DNA of 64,000 nucleotides from Gammaproteobacteria bacterium (GTDB lineage: Bacteria > Pseudomonadota > Gammaproteobacteria > Pseudomonadales > IMCC2047). The stretch is from positions 434,001 to 498,000 of the forward strand of contig JAJFKB010000002.1 of assembly GCA_021773395.1 (NCBI GenBank). The letters are read 5' to 3'. Numbering within the stretch: position 1 is the first letter of the stretch; every line of letters starts with the position of its first letter. Of this stretch, positions 1-8,613 are shown piece after piece. Made by a program: the position numbers and the translations under genes. Under the pieces are notes generated by a model, which saw nothing but the letters and a program-made list of their open reading frames with translations, ran no database searches and was not told the DNA's origin.

Positions 1-67
1 CTGTTTCCATACGATTTATTCCAAATCGTCGCTGACCGTATTTTGATTACCCATCAACTTCACCTGT

Positions 68-1015
68 CTATTCCGCGCTAGACCGTTTGTAGCTATTACG
101 CGCGTCCTTATCAATCAGCCCTGCTAAATACAGGTTCATCAGTACTTGTCTGATTTCATCAATATCAAGTTCATATTGCGCTGCCTTGATCTTCCGAATG
201 ACTGGCTGTATCCGGCCTTGAATAATATCGTTAGAAAGATTGACTATCTTCTCTCGCTGCTCAGAGTCATCGACGGATGCTTCCGGCTTGATAGCATCAT
301 CCGTCTCTTTATTAGCGCACAAAGCATCGCGCCGCATCGAATTTGCTAAACTAATGGCACCTAATGTAATGACTTCCAACAACAAGGCTAGTAGTCCATA
401 GCCAGAGTTTCTAACGGCTTCTGTACTCACGCCAAAAACCCGCCCCAAGACTGCAAAGAAGCGTGTTATTGGCACTTCATTCATCGCCGTATTCTTACCT
501 GCACTTGAAGATAGCTCCATCAGCCTTATCAGTAAACCTTTTAGCTCACGTATTCTTTCAGCGTTTTTTTCCCCTTCGACCCACTGTCGATGAAACTCAC
601 TGCTGAGGCGTTTCTCCAGCAAACGCTCATGGTGGTTTATCTCCTGCCTAATCGCATCTGCCTTCTCTTGCAATACCCTATATTCCATGGATTCTAATCG
701 GGAGTTGTTAATAGCGACGAATTCTGCGGAAAGGAAAAATGCACAACTAGCCAATAACGAAAACCCTGTGAGAACCAAAGCCATAGCCCCATAATAATGA
801 CTACGGTGCCTTTCGGACCAAAATAGATATTTACCAAAATCGATACAGCATCCAATCAAGATAAACAAACCTGCTGCTAGCAGATTTTTACTTAGCCCAT
901 GCCCTATCACGACATCACTGAACGCCACGCTCGATAGAGAAAGAGCAAATAAGCTCGTTAAAATCATACTGACAAGGCAAAAGGTGTACTTGACGATCTG
1001 AATCAGGCGCATCAC
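68..1015 (-). CDS. Uncharacterised membrane protein with central coiled coil
   Basis: I do not recognise this 315-residue protein. It has two or three hydrophobic segments in the first 100 residues (about 8-33, 44-60 and 75-95), then a charged, helix-forming stretch at about 105-170 rich in E, K, R and Q that looks like a coiled coil. Another hydrophobic segment follows at about 205-225, with a soluble C-terminal tail. The tail (about 250-310) resembles a small winged-helix-like or helical domain, but I see no diagnostic motif. It sits at the maintenance end of the ICE, divergent from the DUF2857 gene. A structural or signalling role at the membrane is only inference. The ORF is complete, with the start at position 1015. 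Confidence 0.6.
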   Translation of the reverse strand: MMRLIQIVKYTFCLVSMILTSLFALSLSSVAFSDVVIGHGLSKNLLAAGLFILIGCCIDFGKYLFWSERHRSHYYGAMALVLTGFSLLASCAFFLSAEFVAINNSRLESMEYRVLQEKADAIRQEINHHERLLEKRLSSEFHRQWVEGEKNAERIRELKGLLIRLMELSSSAGKNTAMNEVPITRFFAVLGRVFGVSTEAVRNSGYGLLALLLEVITLGAISLANSMRRDALCANKETDDAIKPEASVDDSEQREKIVNLSNDIIQGRIQPVIRKIKAAQYELDIDEIRQVLMNLYLAGLIDKDARNSYKRSSAE

Positions 1016-1334
1016 AAGGCGGCATATCTCACAGTGGATAAGCTACTATCGTCCTACTCGCGCCAGTTCTAATCCATATTCTTTCTTTCCGTTCAGAATA
1101 AAACTTTTTAAGAATCAACATAGTATCTGATAAGAACATGCCTTTCGTGCCCACGTTTTTATAGTAATAACCGCCTGCCATTCATCAAACCCATGTCTCG
1201 AAACCTAGGTGCTAACACCTTGTTTTATAAATCTTTCTTCCATTTCTGAAAAGTTTCTCAACGTTATTTTTCTTCGTTGTCAATAGTATGGAATTGCTAC
1301 CGAACAACATGGACTGACCAACCGTCAGGGAACG
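1016..1334. other. Intergenic region between divergent genes
   Basis: About 320 bases separate the membrane-protein gene (minus) from the DUF2857 gene (plus). It must hold two divergent promoters. I see AT-rich stretches and no convincing -35/-10 pair, no tRNA-like cloverleaf and no strong inverted repeat. Confidence 0.4.
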
Positions 1335-1886
1335 ATGGAGTTACGATTTATGGCTAATTTTGAGGATAAGATGTGTCGCTCTGCAGCTAAAACATTGATG
1401 TCATCCCTAGAGTCTCTTCACTCTATTCATTTTGAAACGCAAAAGATTTCCGATGAACTACTCACCACGCTATCCAAACTCAATCTCACCGAACAAAAAT
1501 CGCTTATAAACCGCGCTCGCTACTTTCTCAAAGTGGGCGTAGATGAAAAAGCACTGACAAGACAGCTAAAAGAGTTGGAAGACAAACGCGAAGAGCGTGA
1601 GTTAGAAGATATTTATCTTTTTCATGGCGCACCATTGGTTCTTATGCGTCGGCTATTCGGCATGCATGCTTCTGAGTTTTCCCGTCGCAGAAATATTCTT
1701 AATATTCGAGGCGCAGGCAGCGGCAGACCTCCTTTATGTGATGAAGAGACCGACCATTTGGTCTGGAAGACCTGGTTACACCACAAGCAACTGGATGAAC
1801 GCGAGCGTTTTCTAAAAATAGCAGACGAGACCAGCCTCGATCTTCATCTCATCTGGAGCGCTTTACGCGATTATATTGATACCTGA
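1335..1886 (+). CDS. DUF2857 family ICE protein
   Basis: This 183-residue soluble protein matches the DUF2857 family found next to the replication/partition genes of PFGI-1-type ICEs. The family signature is visible at about residues 105-145: an LFGMHASEFSRRRN segment followed by a GSGRPPL motif and a conserved Trp-rich helix. The family looks like a DNA-binding or regulatory protein (helical, with a helix-turn-helix-like block around FGMHASEFSRRR), but its function is not established. Two starts are possible. The ATG at 1335 has AGGGA five bases upstream. The in-frame ATG at 1350 has GGAG nine bases upstream. I kept the first. Its presence argues that the ICE replication/partition end lies to the left of the window. 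Confidence 0.7.
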   Translation: MELRFMANFEDKMCRSAAKTLMSSLESLHSIHFETQKISDELLTTLSKLNLTEQKSLINRARYFLKVGVDEKALTRQLKELEDKREERELEDIYLFHGAPLVLMRRLFGMHASEFSRRRNILNIRGAGSGRPPLCDEETDHLVWKTWLHHKQLDERERFLKIADETSLDLHLIWSALRDYIDT

Positions 1887-1933
1887 CCATCAAAAATGTC
1901 GCCCTAATACCTCTTTTCCATTGCTAAATACAG

Positions 1934-1939
1934 TATAAT
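1934..1939 (+). promoter_or_regulatory. Probable -10 box for the small secreted-protein gene
   Basis: A perfect TATAAT preceded by CAG lies 44 bases upstream of the next ATG. The -35 region 17 bases upstream (around 1911) is poor. A strong ribosome-binding site AAGGAG follows at about 1969-1974. Confidence 0.4.
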
Positions 1940-1982
1940 TAAACATCCCTAAATGGGCTCCAACCTTTAAGGAGAACAATGG

Positions 1983-2222
1983 ATGTTTACCAATAACTCT
2001 TTCCGTATTTCTTGCCTAATAGCAATATTGCTTTTGTCTACCACAGCAAACGCGAGTCAAAGCTGGGAGTACCTGGTTAAAACCTACCCTCTACTGGGTA
2101 ATGATGGGGCACTCACTACGACTTTGAACAAGCTCGGTAAACAGCAGTGGGAGTTGGTTAATTGTACTGAAGGCGATGCCCAACTGACCTGCATTTTTAA
2201 GCGCCAGGCAAAGGATAACTAA
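1983..2222 (+). CDS. Small exported protein, DUF4177-like
   Basis: A 79-residue protein with a clear signal peptide (hydrophobic core at about residues 9-22, cleavage expected after the TANA-S region). The short mature domain has the pattern WEYLVKT, then LNKLGKQQWELV, then a C-terminal CIFKR strand, which resembles the DUF4177 fold (a small alpha/beta domain seen in many bacterial proteins of unknown function). Two Cys in the mature part could form a disulphide. AAGGAG lies eight to nine bases before this ATG. It is followed four bases later by a second small gene, so the two are probably co-transcribed. Confidence 0.6.
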   Translation: MFTNNSFRISCLIAILLLSTTANASQSWEYLVKTYPLLGNDGALTTTLNKLGKQQWELVNCTEGDAQLTCIFKRQAKDN

Positions 2223-2226
2223 TGAT

Positions 2227-2445
2227 ATGAAATGCCTACTTTTTCTTCTTCATGCGACCCTTGCATTGCTTACCGGTATGTTGAATACATGCTGGAAAAC
2301 CTTACTATTTTTAGTTGATTTAGTCGATGGGGGCGATGACGAAAATGATCACGTCCCAACCGACAATATTATTCATTACAACTACCGAAGCGGTGAGGTT
2401 GACCCGGTAAAACGCATTGATGGTCTTTACGACAATAAATTATAG
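2227..2445 (+). CDS. Small membrane-anchored hypothetical protein
   Basis: A 72-residue protein with one N-terminal hydrophobic segment (about residues 3-34, possibly two short helices) and an acidic then mixed hydrophilic tail (DGGDDEND). I recognise no family. It lies four bases after the small exported protein, with AAGGA about 11 bases upstream of its ATG, and ends just before a hairpin that can serve as terminator. Confidence 0.5.
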   Translation: MKCLLFLLHATLALLTGMLNTCWKTLLFLVDLVDGGDDENDHVPTDNIIHYNYRSGEVDPVKRIDGLYDNKL

Positions 2446-2448
2446 AAA

Positions 2449-2479
2449 ATGCCCGTAAAACCGAAGTTCTACGGGCATT
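2449..2479. terminator. Bidirectional hairpin terminator between convergent genes
   Basis: A perfect 10-bp stem (AATGCCCGTA / TACGGGCATT) with an 11-base loop lies between the plus-strand small gene and the minus-strand radC-like gene. On the minus strand the stem is followed by a short T-rich run, so it best fits the end of the radC transcript. Confidence 0.6.
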
Positions 2480-2491
2480 GGGTTTGATCAA

Positions 2492-2983
2492 CTAAAGCAA
2501 TCCTCGCTCAGCAAACGATTCCACTGTCTCATCGCCCACAATAAAGTGATCCAACACTCGGATATCCACCAGAGACAAAGCCTCTTTCAATCGTTGCGTG
2601 ATATTTCTATCACTCTGACTGGGCTCAGCCACTCCCGACGGATGGTTGTGAGCAAAGATCACGGCAGCAGCATTTACCTGTAAAGAGGCCTTGACCACTT
2701 CACGAGGATAAACACTACAACCATCGATGGTGCCCGCAAACATTTCCCGATACTCGATCAGTCGATGTTGGCTATCAACAAACAGGCAGCTAAATACTTC
2801 TCGCTGCTGCCCGGCTAGCTGTAAGCGCAGATAGTCGCGTACTTCATGCGGGGAACTAAACACCTGGTCACGAGTTTTCATTCTCGCATAGAGCAAGTGT
2901 TTTGCTTCAGCAATCAGTTGGTTTTCCTGCTCGAATGCTGTTTCGGAGGAATACATTTCATTCGAAGGTTTAACGGTTTTCAT
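2492..2983 (-). CDS. radC: RadC-like JAB/MPN-domain protein
   Basis: A 163-residue protein of the RadC family in the short form typical of genomic islands and ICEs: it lacks the N-terminal helix-hairpin-helix of chromosomal RadC. The JAMM zinc motif is intact: HNHPSG followed by SQSD at about residues 118-130. RadC-like proteins are predicted metal-dependent hydrolases; despite the name a role in DNA repair is not proven, and in ICEs they accompany replication genes. The start at 2983 is preferred over an in-frame codon ten residues upstream because GGGAG lies eight bases before it. A 14-bp leader hairpin lies just upstream. Confidence 0.85.
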   Translation of the reverse strand: MKTVKPSNEMYSSETAFEQENQLIAEAKHLLYARMKTRDQVFSSPHEVRDYLRLQLAGQQREVFSCLFVDSQHRLIEYREMFAGTIDGCSVYPREVVKASLQVNAAAVIFAHNHPSGVAEPSQSDRNITQRLKEALSLVDIRVLDHFIVGDETVESFAERGLL

Positions 2984-3016
2984 AATGTGCTCCCATAGGA
3001 ATAGGGAACACACCAG

Positions 3017-3048
3017 ATCCTTATGGGAACGGTGGTTCCCATAAGGAT
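3017..3048 (-). promoter_or_regulatory. Leader hairpin upstream of radC-like gene
   Basis: A perfect 14-bp inverted repeat (ATCCTTATGGGAAC with its complement) has a 4-base loop. It lies 34 bases upstream of the radC-like start codon in the transcribed leader or promoter. It could act as an RNA leader hairpin or a repressor site. A similar but different hairpin precedes the gene at 57882-58241. Confidence 0.5.
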
Positions 3049-3096
3049 GGAATGGACAGCATATTAGCGTTAGCTCAATACTGCCCTGGTGGCGTG

Positions 3097-3570
3097 TTAT
3101 CCATTTGCAGCTTGAGGCGCATCCTCGTGATCATCAAAAGTGCGTTGATCCTCATAGACCAGTTCACCGTTAATTTTCATGGAGTGAATACGCGTCAAGA
3201 AGCCACCTATCGCAGCCCCCAATTCGCCAGCACGTTCACCTTGTTTATAGATGAATGCTTTGGCACGGGGGTTAGCCATATTAAAGCGAATCAGCACATT
3301 GGCATCCTCGGCTTCGATAGCTTCCCGGTGTTCTAATACCACACCGAGTACGGTTTCAGACGATATAACAAGATCATGATATTCATAATGCACGTTATCC
3401 GCTGGCCCCTGGATAACCGATACTTGAGCGGCATAGCGTTCAGGTTTGCCTTCAGCACCGAATTTACGAATGCTGTTCAGATAACCAATGCCATTGGCAT
3501 ACTCATTAAAATACCGATTGTTTTCTGCGGTAGCAGAGGGAGTTGTTGGATTTTCAGTTGGTTTACTCAT
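3097..3570 (-). CDS. STY4534 family ICE replication-associated protein (DUF3577)
   Basis: A 157-residue soluble protein matching the STY4534/DUF3577 family: an N-terminal low-complexity segment rich in T, N and A, then [16 protein letters not shown], a beta-rich core and a conserved IRFNMANP segment. Members are encoded beside ssb, topoisomerase and RadC genes in SPI-7/PFGI-1-type ICEs and are annotated as ICE replication proteins. An OB-like single-strand-binding role has been suggested, but I see no decisive motif. It lies between the radC-like gene and the transfer block on the same strand. Confidence 0.8.
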   Translation of the reverse strand: MSKPTENPTTPSATAENNRYFNEYANGIGYLNSIRKFGAEGKPERYAAQVSVIQGPADNVHYEYHDLVISSETVLGVVLEHREAIEAEDANVLIRFNMANPRAKAFIYKQGERAGELGAAIGGFLTRIHSMKINGELVYEDQRTFDDHEDAPQAANG

Positions 3571-3585
3571 AGCAGTGCTCCTGAT

Positions 3586-3777
3586 TCAATGAGTTGATGT
3601 GATAAAAAGAGCCGCCGACCCAATGGGGCAACAAGCTCCCCGGTTGGGTGAGTGAACAAACAGATCATTCAGCATTTCCGTAGAAATTACTGCATACCAC
3701 GCCGAAACGTCGATCCAGGTATGTAAGTTGCTATTGAGACAGCAATAGCGACTGTTGGTATGTGTTAGGTTTTTCAT
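3586..3777 (-). CDS. Possible small protein between STY4534 and TraG-N genes
   Basis: A 63-residue ORF with no recognisable domain. The start has only a weak AGGGA about 12 bases upstream. Near its N-terminus it encodes a short YCCLNS peptide that recurs as YCSLNS and YCTLNS in two other short frames near the integrase, all over the same DNA hairpin motif. That recurrence may reflect the DNA element and not a protein family, so the coding call is weak. Confidence 0.3.
   Translation of the reverse strand: MKNLTHTNSRYCCLNSNLHTWIDVSAWYAVISTEMLNDLFVHSPNRGACCPIGSAALFITSTH
3730..3749. repeat. Dispersed hairpin repeat copy 1 (GCTATTG-N6-CAATAGC)
   Basis: A 7-bp inverted repeat around the 6-base centre AGACAG. 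Near-identical copies lie at 58375-58392 and 60090-60107. Confidence 0.5.
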
Positions 3778-3784
3778 GATCGGA

Positions 3785-5341
3785 TCATTTCCCTGTTGTT
3801 TTCTTCCCTTTCAGGCGACCGGCTAAACGTGGATTAATTCTCCCCGCCCCGGCTGTGCCACGAGTGATCGCCTGTGTAGCACCATCAAGCTGAGAGGCGG
3901 CTCGAATACCTGCCAAACCGAGGTAAACGGATAATAGTAACGGCAATACCAAATACAGCCCGCCAGTGAGAAAGTTAAGAATGATTCGTTTAAGCGTGAG
4001 ATCAGTACTAAACAGCGTGGTCACACTGCCGGGGTCAGGATAAAACGCCTGAATCAGATTTTGATCTACCCACCAGGCAAAGAACCACAATACAGTCCAA
4101 AATTTGACCGTGAACAAGATTAGCGCACCGATAATCAACAAAGAAAACTTGTAGCGGCTGATTAGAATAAAGAACGGCAACAGCGTGTAGAGTCCCATCA
4201 GGATCAGCGCTTGCACCATGGGTGCCGCTTCAAGGAAGACACGCAAATAGGCGGCAAACGACACACTGGTCTTTCCAAGGCCGTAAGCAGCCAGACCTTG
4301 TTGCGCTGCATTCTGCACCGATACCATTACCCCAGGCTCCCCAACGCTGAAGTCGACCAAGTTCCCATAGGCGAAGTCGTAGCCGCGAGTAGTCCAACGC
4401 GGCGGAGAATTAATCAGTGCAATTTGTATAACCGCATCGCGACGTGGCGCGGGGTCCCACCCCGGTTCAGCTGCGGCGGAGAGTAAATCGAGATCACCCA
4501 GCTCATTAAGAATCGCCTGCTGAATCCCCTGCCACCATTCCGAACAAAATGGTTTTCCATAAACAGGATTATTAGTCGCATCCCATTCCACGTCCCTGAG
4601 TGCCGACCAAGGGTACCCTTCCCTGACGGTATCAGCACGGATGCTATCGTAATAACCCGGAATTTCCTGGTACACATGTGAGCCAATCCAATCGGGATCA
4701 CTCTCCCCATAACGGTTCAGCAAGGCAGTGATTGCTGCGCTACTGGGACGCTCGGCCAAGTATTTGGATCGCGCCTCAACAAAACAGTCTCGAAAGAAAT
4801 CGTTAATTTCATGCTGCAAATTCGGGTCTTGAATGGATGCGTCACGCAACTCATCGACATACCCCCGAAAATCCAGCGTAGGCGGCACATCTTCCATCAC
4901 TGCACGGTTAAAACCAGAACTAAAACTCATTACTGCATACCAGAATACTGGCACATTCACTGTCACCGGTGCGGCATTAAACGAAATGCCTCCACCATAG
5001 GTAGTGCGTGAGTTATTGACCGTCGCTACTGGCTGTGCAGGTGTCCCTATGACCGCGCGCGGAGTAAACGATAGATCGACAGCGTTGAGTGGTGTCGCCG
5101 GCACGGCTGCAATCAGAATCACAAAGAAGGCAACAAAGAATTCCACCTCGACAATACGTAGTGTGGTATTGCCTGCTTCCTCCGCATCTTCACCCGCATA
5201 GGAGCGAATAATGGTATCGAGTAGAATCCCCAGAAACGGTAGAAATACGATACCGGTTGCAACCAGCACGTCCCAAATACTGTTATAAAACAGCCAACCA
5301 AATAACGTGGTGTAGAGTTCTAGCGTACTATCAACAGCCAT
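3785..5341 (-). CDS. TraG N-terminal-type conjugation membrane protein
   Basis: A 518-residue inner-membrane protein of the TraG-N family (the last gene of the MPF-G transfer block). Hydrophobic segments are visible at about residues 15-43, 65-85 and 125-145, then a cluster at about 350-480 (SFAAYLRVFLEAAPMVQALILMGLYTLL and following). A long periplasmic, Pro/Trp-rich segment lies between them. The C-terminus ends in a basic tail (RLKGKK). In F-type systems TraG-N is involved in pilus assembly and mating-pair stabilisation. This short version lacks the large periplasmic C-domain of F TraG, as usual in PFGI-1-like ICEs. It begins four bases after the preceding small membrane-protein gene. Confidence 0.85.
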   Translation of the reverse strand: MAVDSTLELYTTLFGWLFYNSIWDVLVATGIVFLPFLGILLDTIIRSYAGEDAEEAGNTTLRIVEVEFFVAFFVILIAAVPATPLNAVDLSFTPRAVIGTPAQPVATVNNSRTTYGGGISFNAAPVTVNVPVFWYAVMSFSSGFNRAVMEDVPPTLDFRGYVDELRDASIQDPNLQHEINDFFRDCFVEARSKYLAERPSSAAITALLNRYGESDPDWIGSHVYQEIPGYYDSIRADTVREGYPWSALRDVEWDATNNPVYGKPFCSEWWQGIQQAILNELGDLDLLSAAAEPGWDPAPRRDAVIQIALINSPPRWTTRGYDFAYGNLVDFSVGEPGVMVSVQNAAQQGLAAYGLGKTSVSFAAYLRVFLEAAPMVQALILMGLYTLLPFFILISRYKFSLLIIGALILFTVKFWTVLWFFAWWVDQNLIQAFYPDPGSVTTLFSTDLTLKRIILNFLTGGLYLVLPLLLSVYLGLAGIRAASQLDGATQAITRGTAGAGRINPRLAGRLKGKKTTGK

Positions 5342-5345
5342 ACTG

Positions 5346-5690
5346 TTAAGCCACCCTGCCTAACAAAATCGCTAAAGGGTTTTGAACAATCAAACATTCA
5401 TAAAGAATGATTAAAATAACTAATGGACGACGGCTTGCTGAGGATGAAGAGTCATGCCGACGATGACGGGTAAGATGACAGACAAGCCGAGGCCAAAACA
5501 GAACCAGCAAACTATAGATACCAGCGCGCCACCAACCCAAAGGCAGGTTCGCGACCAGTAAACCTATCGCCTGAGGAGGCTGCGATCCCACCCAGAGACT
5601 GAATGCGAATCCAACGGTGAGTAGTAATAGCAACGCGGCGGAGGTATACCCCCAGAGCAAACATTGCTTTTTTAAAGGGGAAAATTTCAT
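5346..5690 (-). CDS. Small ICE membrane protein
   Basis: About 114 residues with three predicted membrane helices (roughly 14-35, 50-70 and 85-110 of the chosen frame) and a basic HRRH loop. I do not recognise a named family, but a short membrane protein is usual at this place between the TraH-like and TraG-N genes. The ATG at 5690 is chosen because GAGAG lies just upstream and it starts ten bases after the preceding stop. An ATG at 5720 would overlap that gene. Confidence 0.6.
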   Translation of the reverse strand: MKFSPLKKQCLLWGYTSAALLLLLTVGFAFSLWVGSQPPQAIGLLVANLPLGWWRAGIYSLLVLFWPRLVCHLTRHRRHDSSSSASRRPLVILIILYECLIVQNPLAILLGRVA

Positions 5691-5700
5691 TGCTCTACTC

Positions 5701-7056
5701 TCATTGTTCAACACTGCCATTTTTCAAGGGGCGAGAATCAGTCGGTATTGAGGCAGGCGTATTCACAGACGACTGACGGATCGCATTGTCCCGCAGCAAT
5801 AGCTCTACAACAGTCGAAGTTACAAATTTGTCGCGGGCATCTTTCTCGAAAATCACATTACTGATTTCGCTTTCTAATTCTTCCAGAGCCTGGCCCACTT
5901 CGCGCTGTGCAATCCGGTTGGCCGATACATAGCCCTCCTTGCGACCTGCCAATAACAATCGACGAATAATCATGGCCTCTTCCATGACCCGCGCCTCGGC
6001 AATCTCCTGGCTGAGCTTATTAATGACGATTGATATTTCGTCGGGAGACTGATTCCGAATCGCCAGAATTACCTGTAGTGTTATCGCAATACCCGGTGCT
6101 TCGACTTGCTCCAGGTTTGCCCGTGTAGGTGGTGTTGAACCTGAAACCAGATCCACTAGAAGCTGCACAATATCTTCTGTAGTTTCCTCAATATAAGGAA
6201 TCAATCCTTTTCCAGGCCGTGTCCCTTTGCTACAGCTGTCGCAAAGACCTACCTCAATCTCACCTAATACATTATTGATCCACTGATCAACAGCGTTAGG
6301 TCCGGTGAAATGCTGAGCAAGGGGTGCGCTGTTAGGTAAGTTACTATTTGTCTCGGGAGGCCGTTGCGACAATATATTTAATCCGGCTTTGGCAACGTCT
6401 GACAACACGCGAATGGGAGGTTGGTTAACACCACCCGCCCTCAAGCCACCCACCCATTCAATCCCCTCATTGGGCGCATCTTCGGCATCGTCGACCGCAT
6501 CGTGGATATTCGCCCCACCAATACCCACCGAGCGCTTCCAGGAATCGCCCCAACTAACTGTAATCCACTCATCAAAAGGGTTTGTATTGTTGGCGATCTC
6601 GTACTGGATACGCTCACAGCTTTTAGTGGCCAGCGAGAAGGATTCATTGGCGCGCAATAAGGCATTTTGAAACAGGTCATACAGACCCGGATTCGCCTTT
6701 TGGAGAATATAGCCCGGTAAATTCGCTATAGCAGCTGTTGCTGCCAATTCAATGGCATTGACTGCGTTATCGACACCATTGCGTAAATTGTCCAGTGAAC
6801 TTTCGATAGCCACCATTGGATCAAAACCGCTGCAACTGAGTGCAGAGGCCTGCCCACTAAGCGACAAATCAATCGTAGTGATATTGAGGCTGGGGGGAAT
6901 TGCAATATCTCGCCCCCCACCAATCTTGTAGTAGAACAGGCTGTCATCGCTTGGCGCTTCTGCAGCAATTAGCGGATGACAAGCTAAAAAGCCAACCATC
7001 AGGATCACTAACCAGCGACAGAACCGCATATCTGCATGTTCGGCAGTCATAAACAA
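5701..7056 (-). CDS. ICE transfer protein TIGR03755/PFL_4711 family (TraH-like)
   Basis: A 451-residue exported protein with a signal peptide (hydrophobic segment at about residues 14-30, cleavage near AAEA). The mature part has the family-typical N-terminal YYKIGGG segment, a conserved SCSGFDP block and a helical C-terminal half. This is the PFGI-1 equivalent of F TraH, a periplasmic mating-pair formation protein. It overlaps the TIGR03756 gene upstream by ten bases and is translationally linked to it. A likely alternative start is the ATG at about residue 10 (MRFCRW). Confidence 0.85.
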   Translation of the reverse strand: MFMTAEHADMRFCRWLVILMVGFLACHPLIAAEAPSDDSLFYYKIGGGRDIAIPPSLNITTIDLSLSGQASALSCSGFDPMVAIESSLDNLRNGVDNAVNAIELAATAAIANLPGYILQKANPGLYDLFQNALLRANESFSLATKSCERIQYEIANNTNPFDEWITVSWGDSWKRSVGIGGANIHDAVDDAEDAPNEGIEWVGGLRAGGVNQPPIRVLSDVAKAGLNILSQRPPETNSNLPNSAPLAQHFTGPNAVDQWINNVLGEIEVGLCDSCSKGTRPGKGLIPYIEETTEDIVQLLVDLVSGSTPPTRANLEQVEAPGIAITLQVILAIRNQSPDEISIVINKLSQEIAEARVMEEAMIIRRLLLAGRKEGYVSANRIAQREVGQALEELESEISNVIFEKDARDKFVTSTVVELLLRDNAIRQSSVNTPASIPTDSRPLKNGSVEQ

Positions 7057-8063
7057 ATCCTCACCGGCACAGTAAATAAATAAGCCCCTTGAGCCTCACA
7101 GCATTCATAGGGACGCCATAAGGTAAAAGCGTATCGGTTATCTTCAGAATGACGTCCTTCTGACCAAGACGTACTCAACACATCGTTTTCACCAAAGGCA
7201 TAACATTGCTCATCGACTTTAGGGGCCAACATCTGCCATACGCCAGTACTGGGATCATTCTCGACTAGTTCTCCCGGTAACCAAGTGCGGTTATAACCGT
7301 TGCCGTCAAGGGCGTTATAAATATGAGGCTGGCGGGTCTGAGTCACGATATTGCCAGCCCGTTGGGCAATAACCGCCGCTGCTTTGGCATCATCTTTCTG
7401 GTTAATAAACCCTGTACGCGGCCAAACCGGCCCCCATTGCTGCTGGATGCCGTCACCCACGACACGCCGACCAGGTAGCAGGTTTTGCAAATACAACATC
7501 TCGGGTAAACCAAGACGCCAGGTTAATGCATCGAGTGAGGAAAGCAGGTACGGATTGAAGGACTCGGCTTCGGACGGGCAGTAATACCCTGTGTTGCCGA
7601 TAAAGTCAGATACAGAGGAGAACGGGTGACCAATCGCGGTTACTTCTTTGAATCGCAGGCTCTGGTCCGTCGCTGGATTCCCGCCTTCGGTTCGATGCCC
7701 TCCTCCTACAAAGGCACCGTGAAAGGTACTAACGATCCCACTGACTATTCCTGAATCTAACGAGCCAAATAAGGATTCCATCTCCTGCCATGGGTTATCG
7801 CCGGGCTCGTCGTAGACACTCACGACCAAATCTGGATTGTAGTGTGCGACTCGGATACTGGTCTCGATAGAACATTCATAAATACTGCAACGCAGCCAGA
7901 CACAGACGCCCGTAATACAATAATTCAAACAGGAACGATCCAACGTAATTGCACCAACAATATCCGCAGTTGTTATCGTCGTTGGTTCTGCCTCAAAGGC
8001 CTGTAGTTTGTATCCTTGCAACAGCACAAATAGCATGGCTACTTGAATAACTTTATTCATCAA
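7047..8063 (-). CDS. ICE transfer protein TIGR03756/PFL_4710 family (TraU-like)
   Basis: A 338-residue protein with a signal peptide (about residues 4-22) and a Cys-rich mature part: CLNYCITGVCVWLRC near residue 45-60, more Cys in the middle, and CYAF and YECCEAQ near the C-terminus. The Cys pairs suggest several disulphides, as in TraU of F-type systems. It acts in the periplasm in pilus assembly. The four-base overlap with the upstream TIGR03757 gene implies translational coupling. Confidence 0.85.
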   Translation of the reverse strand: MMNKVIQVAMLFVLLQGYKLQAFEAEPTTITTADIVGAITLDRSCLNYCITGVCVWLRCSIYECSIETSIRVAHYNPDLVVSVYDEPGDNPWQEMESLFGSLDSGIVSGIVSTFHGAFVGGGHRTEGGNPATDQSLRFKEVTAIGHPFSSVSDFIGNTGYYCPSEAESFNPYLLSSLDALTWRLGLPEMLYLQNLLPGRRVVGDGIQQQWGPVWPRTGFINQKDDAKAAAVIAQRAGNIVTQTRQPHIYNALDGNGYNRTWLPGELVENDPSTGVWQMLAPKVDEQCYAFGENDVLSTSWSEGRHSEDNRYAFTLWRPYECCEAQGAYLFTVPVRICL

Positions 8064-8539
8064 TTACCCCCTCCGTTTTTATCTTTAAGCCACTGACGAT
8101 ACCGATTGATGGCTAGAGAGAGATCGGTCATCCCATAGATGACCGCTTGCTTGTCGAAAATAATCACTGGATAGCGGTCAAGGCCATACGCCATCATTGT
8201 GCCCAGAGGGAGATATGCAGTGCGTAATTCGTCTTCCAATTTAGAACGTCCTATTTCAGCAATTTTCTGCTGAACCAAGGCGCGCGCCAACGTTTCATCA
8301 TTAGGCAGCCCTTCGCTCAATTGATCCTGGATAGACTGGACTGCATCAAGGATTAGGATGGTGATTCCTGGGTTGCTTTCAGAAGGACTCGTTCTATTCC
8401 AACCGACTGAATCAATGGGGCGTTGATTAGAAGTGATCGCAACAATTGATCGCGGCAAGTCGTCAGCACTAACTTCTAATATGGTCAGTGTCACAAATAC
8501 GATTGCAGCAGATACAACAACAGACTTCGGTTTCGACAC
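8060..8539 (-). CDS. ICE transfer protein TIGR03757/PFL_4709 family
   Basis: A 159-residue exported protein: N-terminal signal segment (about residues 7-24), then a thioredoxin-like region with YPVIIFDKQAVIYGMTDL near the C-terminus. That resembles TraW/TrbC-like proteins and has no CXXC, so a redox role is unlikely. It is the first gene of the TIGR03757-TIGR03756-TIGR03755-TraG-N unit. The start codon is GTG at 8539 with GAG-rich sequence upstream. Its leader now faces the metal island and carries the AAAGCTTT motif shared with two other transfer units. Confidence 0.8.
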   Translation of the reverse strand: MSKPKSVVVSAAIVFVTLTILEVSADDLPRSIVAITSNQRPIDSVGWNRTSPSESNPGITILILDAVQSIQDQLSEGLPNDETLARALVQQKIAEIGRSKLEDELRTAYLPLGTMMAYGLDRYPVIIFDKQAVIYGMTDLSLAINRYRQWLKDKNGGGN

Positions 8540-8605
8540 GCTCTAATCTCACTCATAGGCTCATTTGGCCTTATGGTTAATCAGCTGCCGAAATAGAACG
8601 ATAGA

Positions 8606-8613
8606 AAAGCTTT
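8606..8613 (-). promoter_or_regulatory. AAAGCTTT-centred motif, copy A
   Basis: Read on the minus strand this is TGAAAGCTTTTC, 67 bases upstream of the TIGR03757 start codon. Matching sites lie at the same distance upstream of RAQPRD and PilL. Proposed transfer-gene promoter or operator element. Confidence 0.45.
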
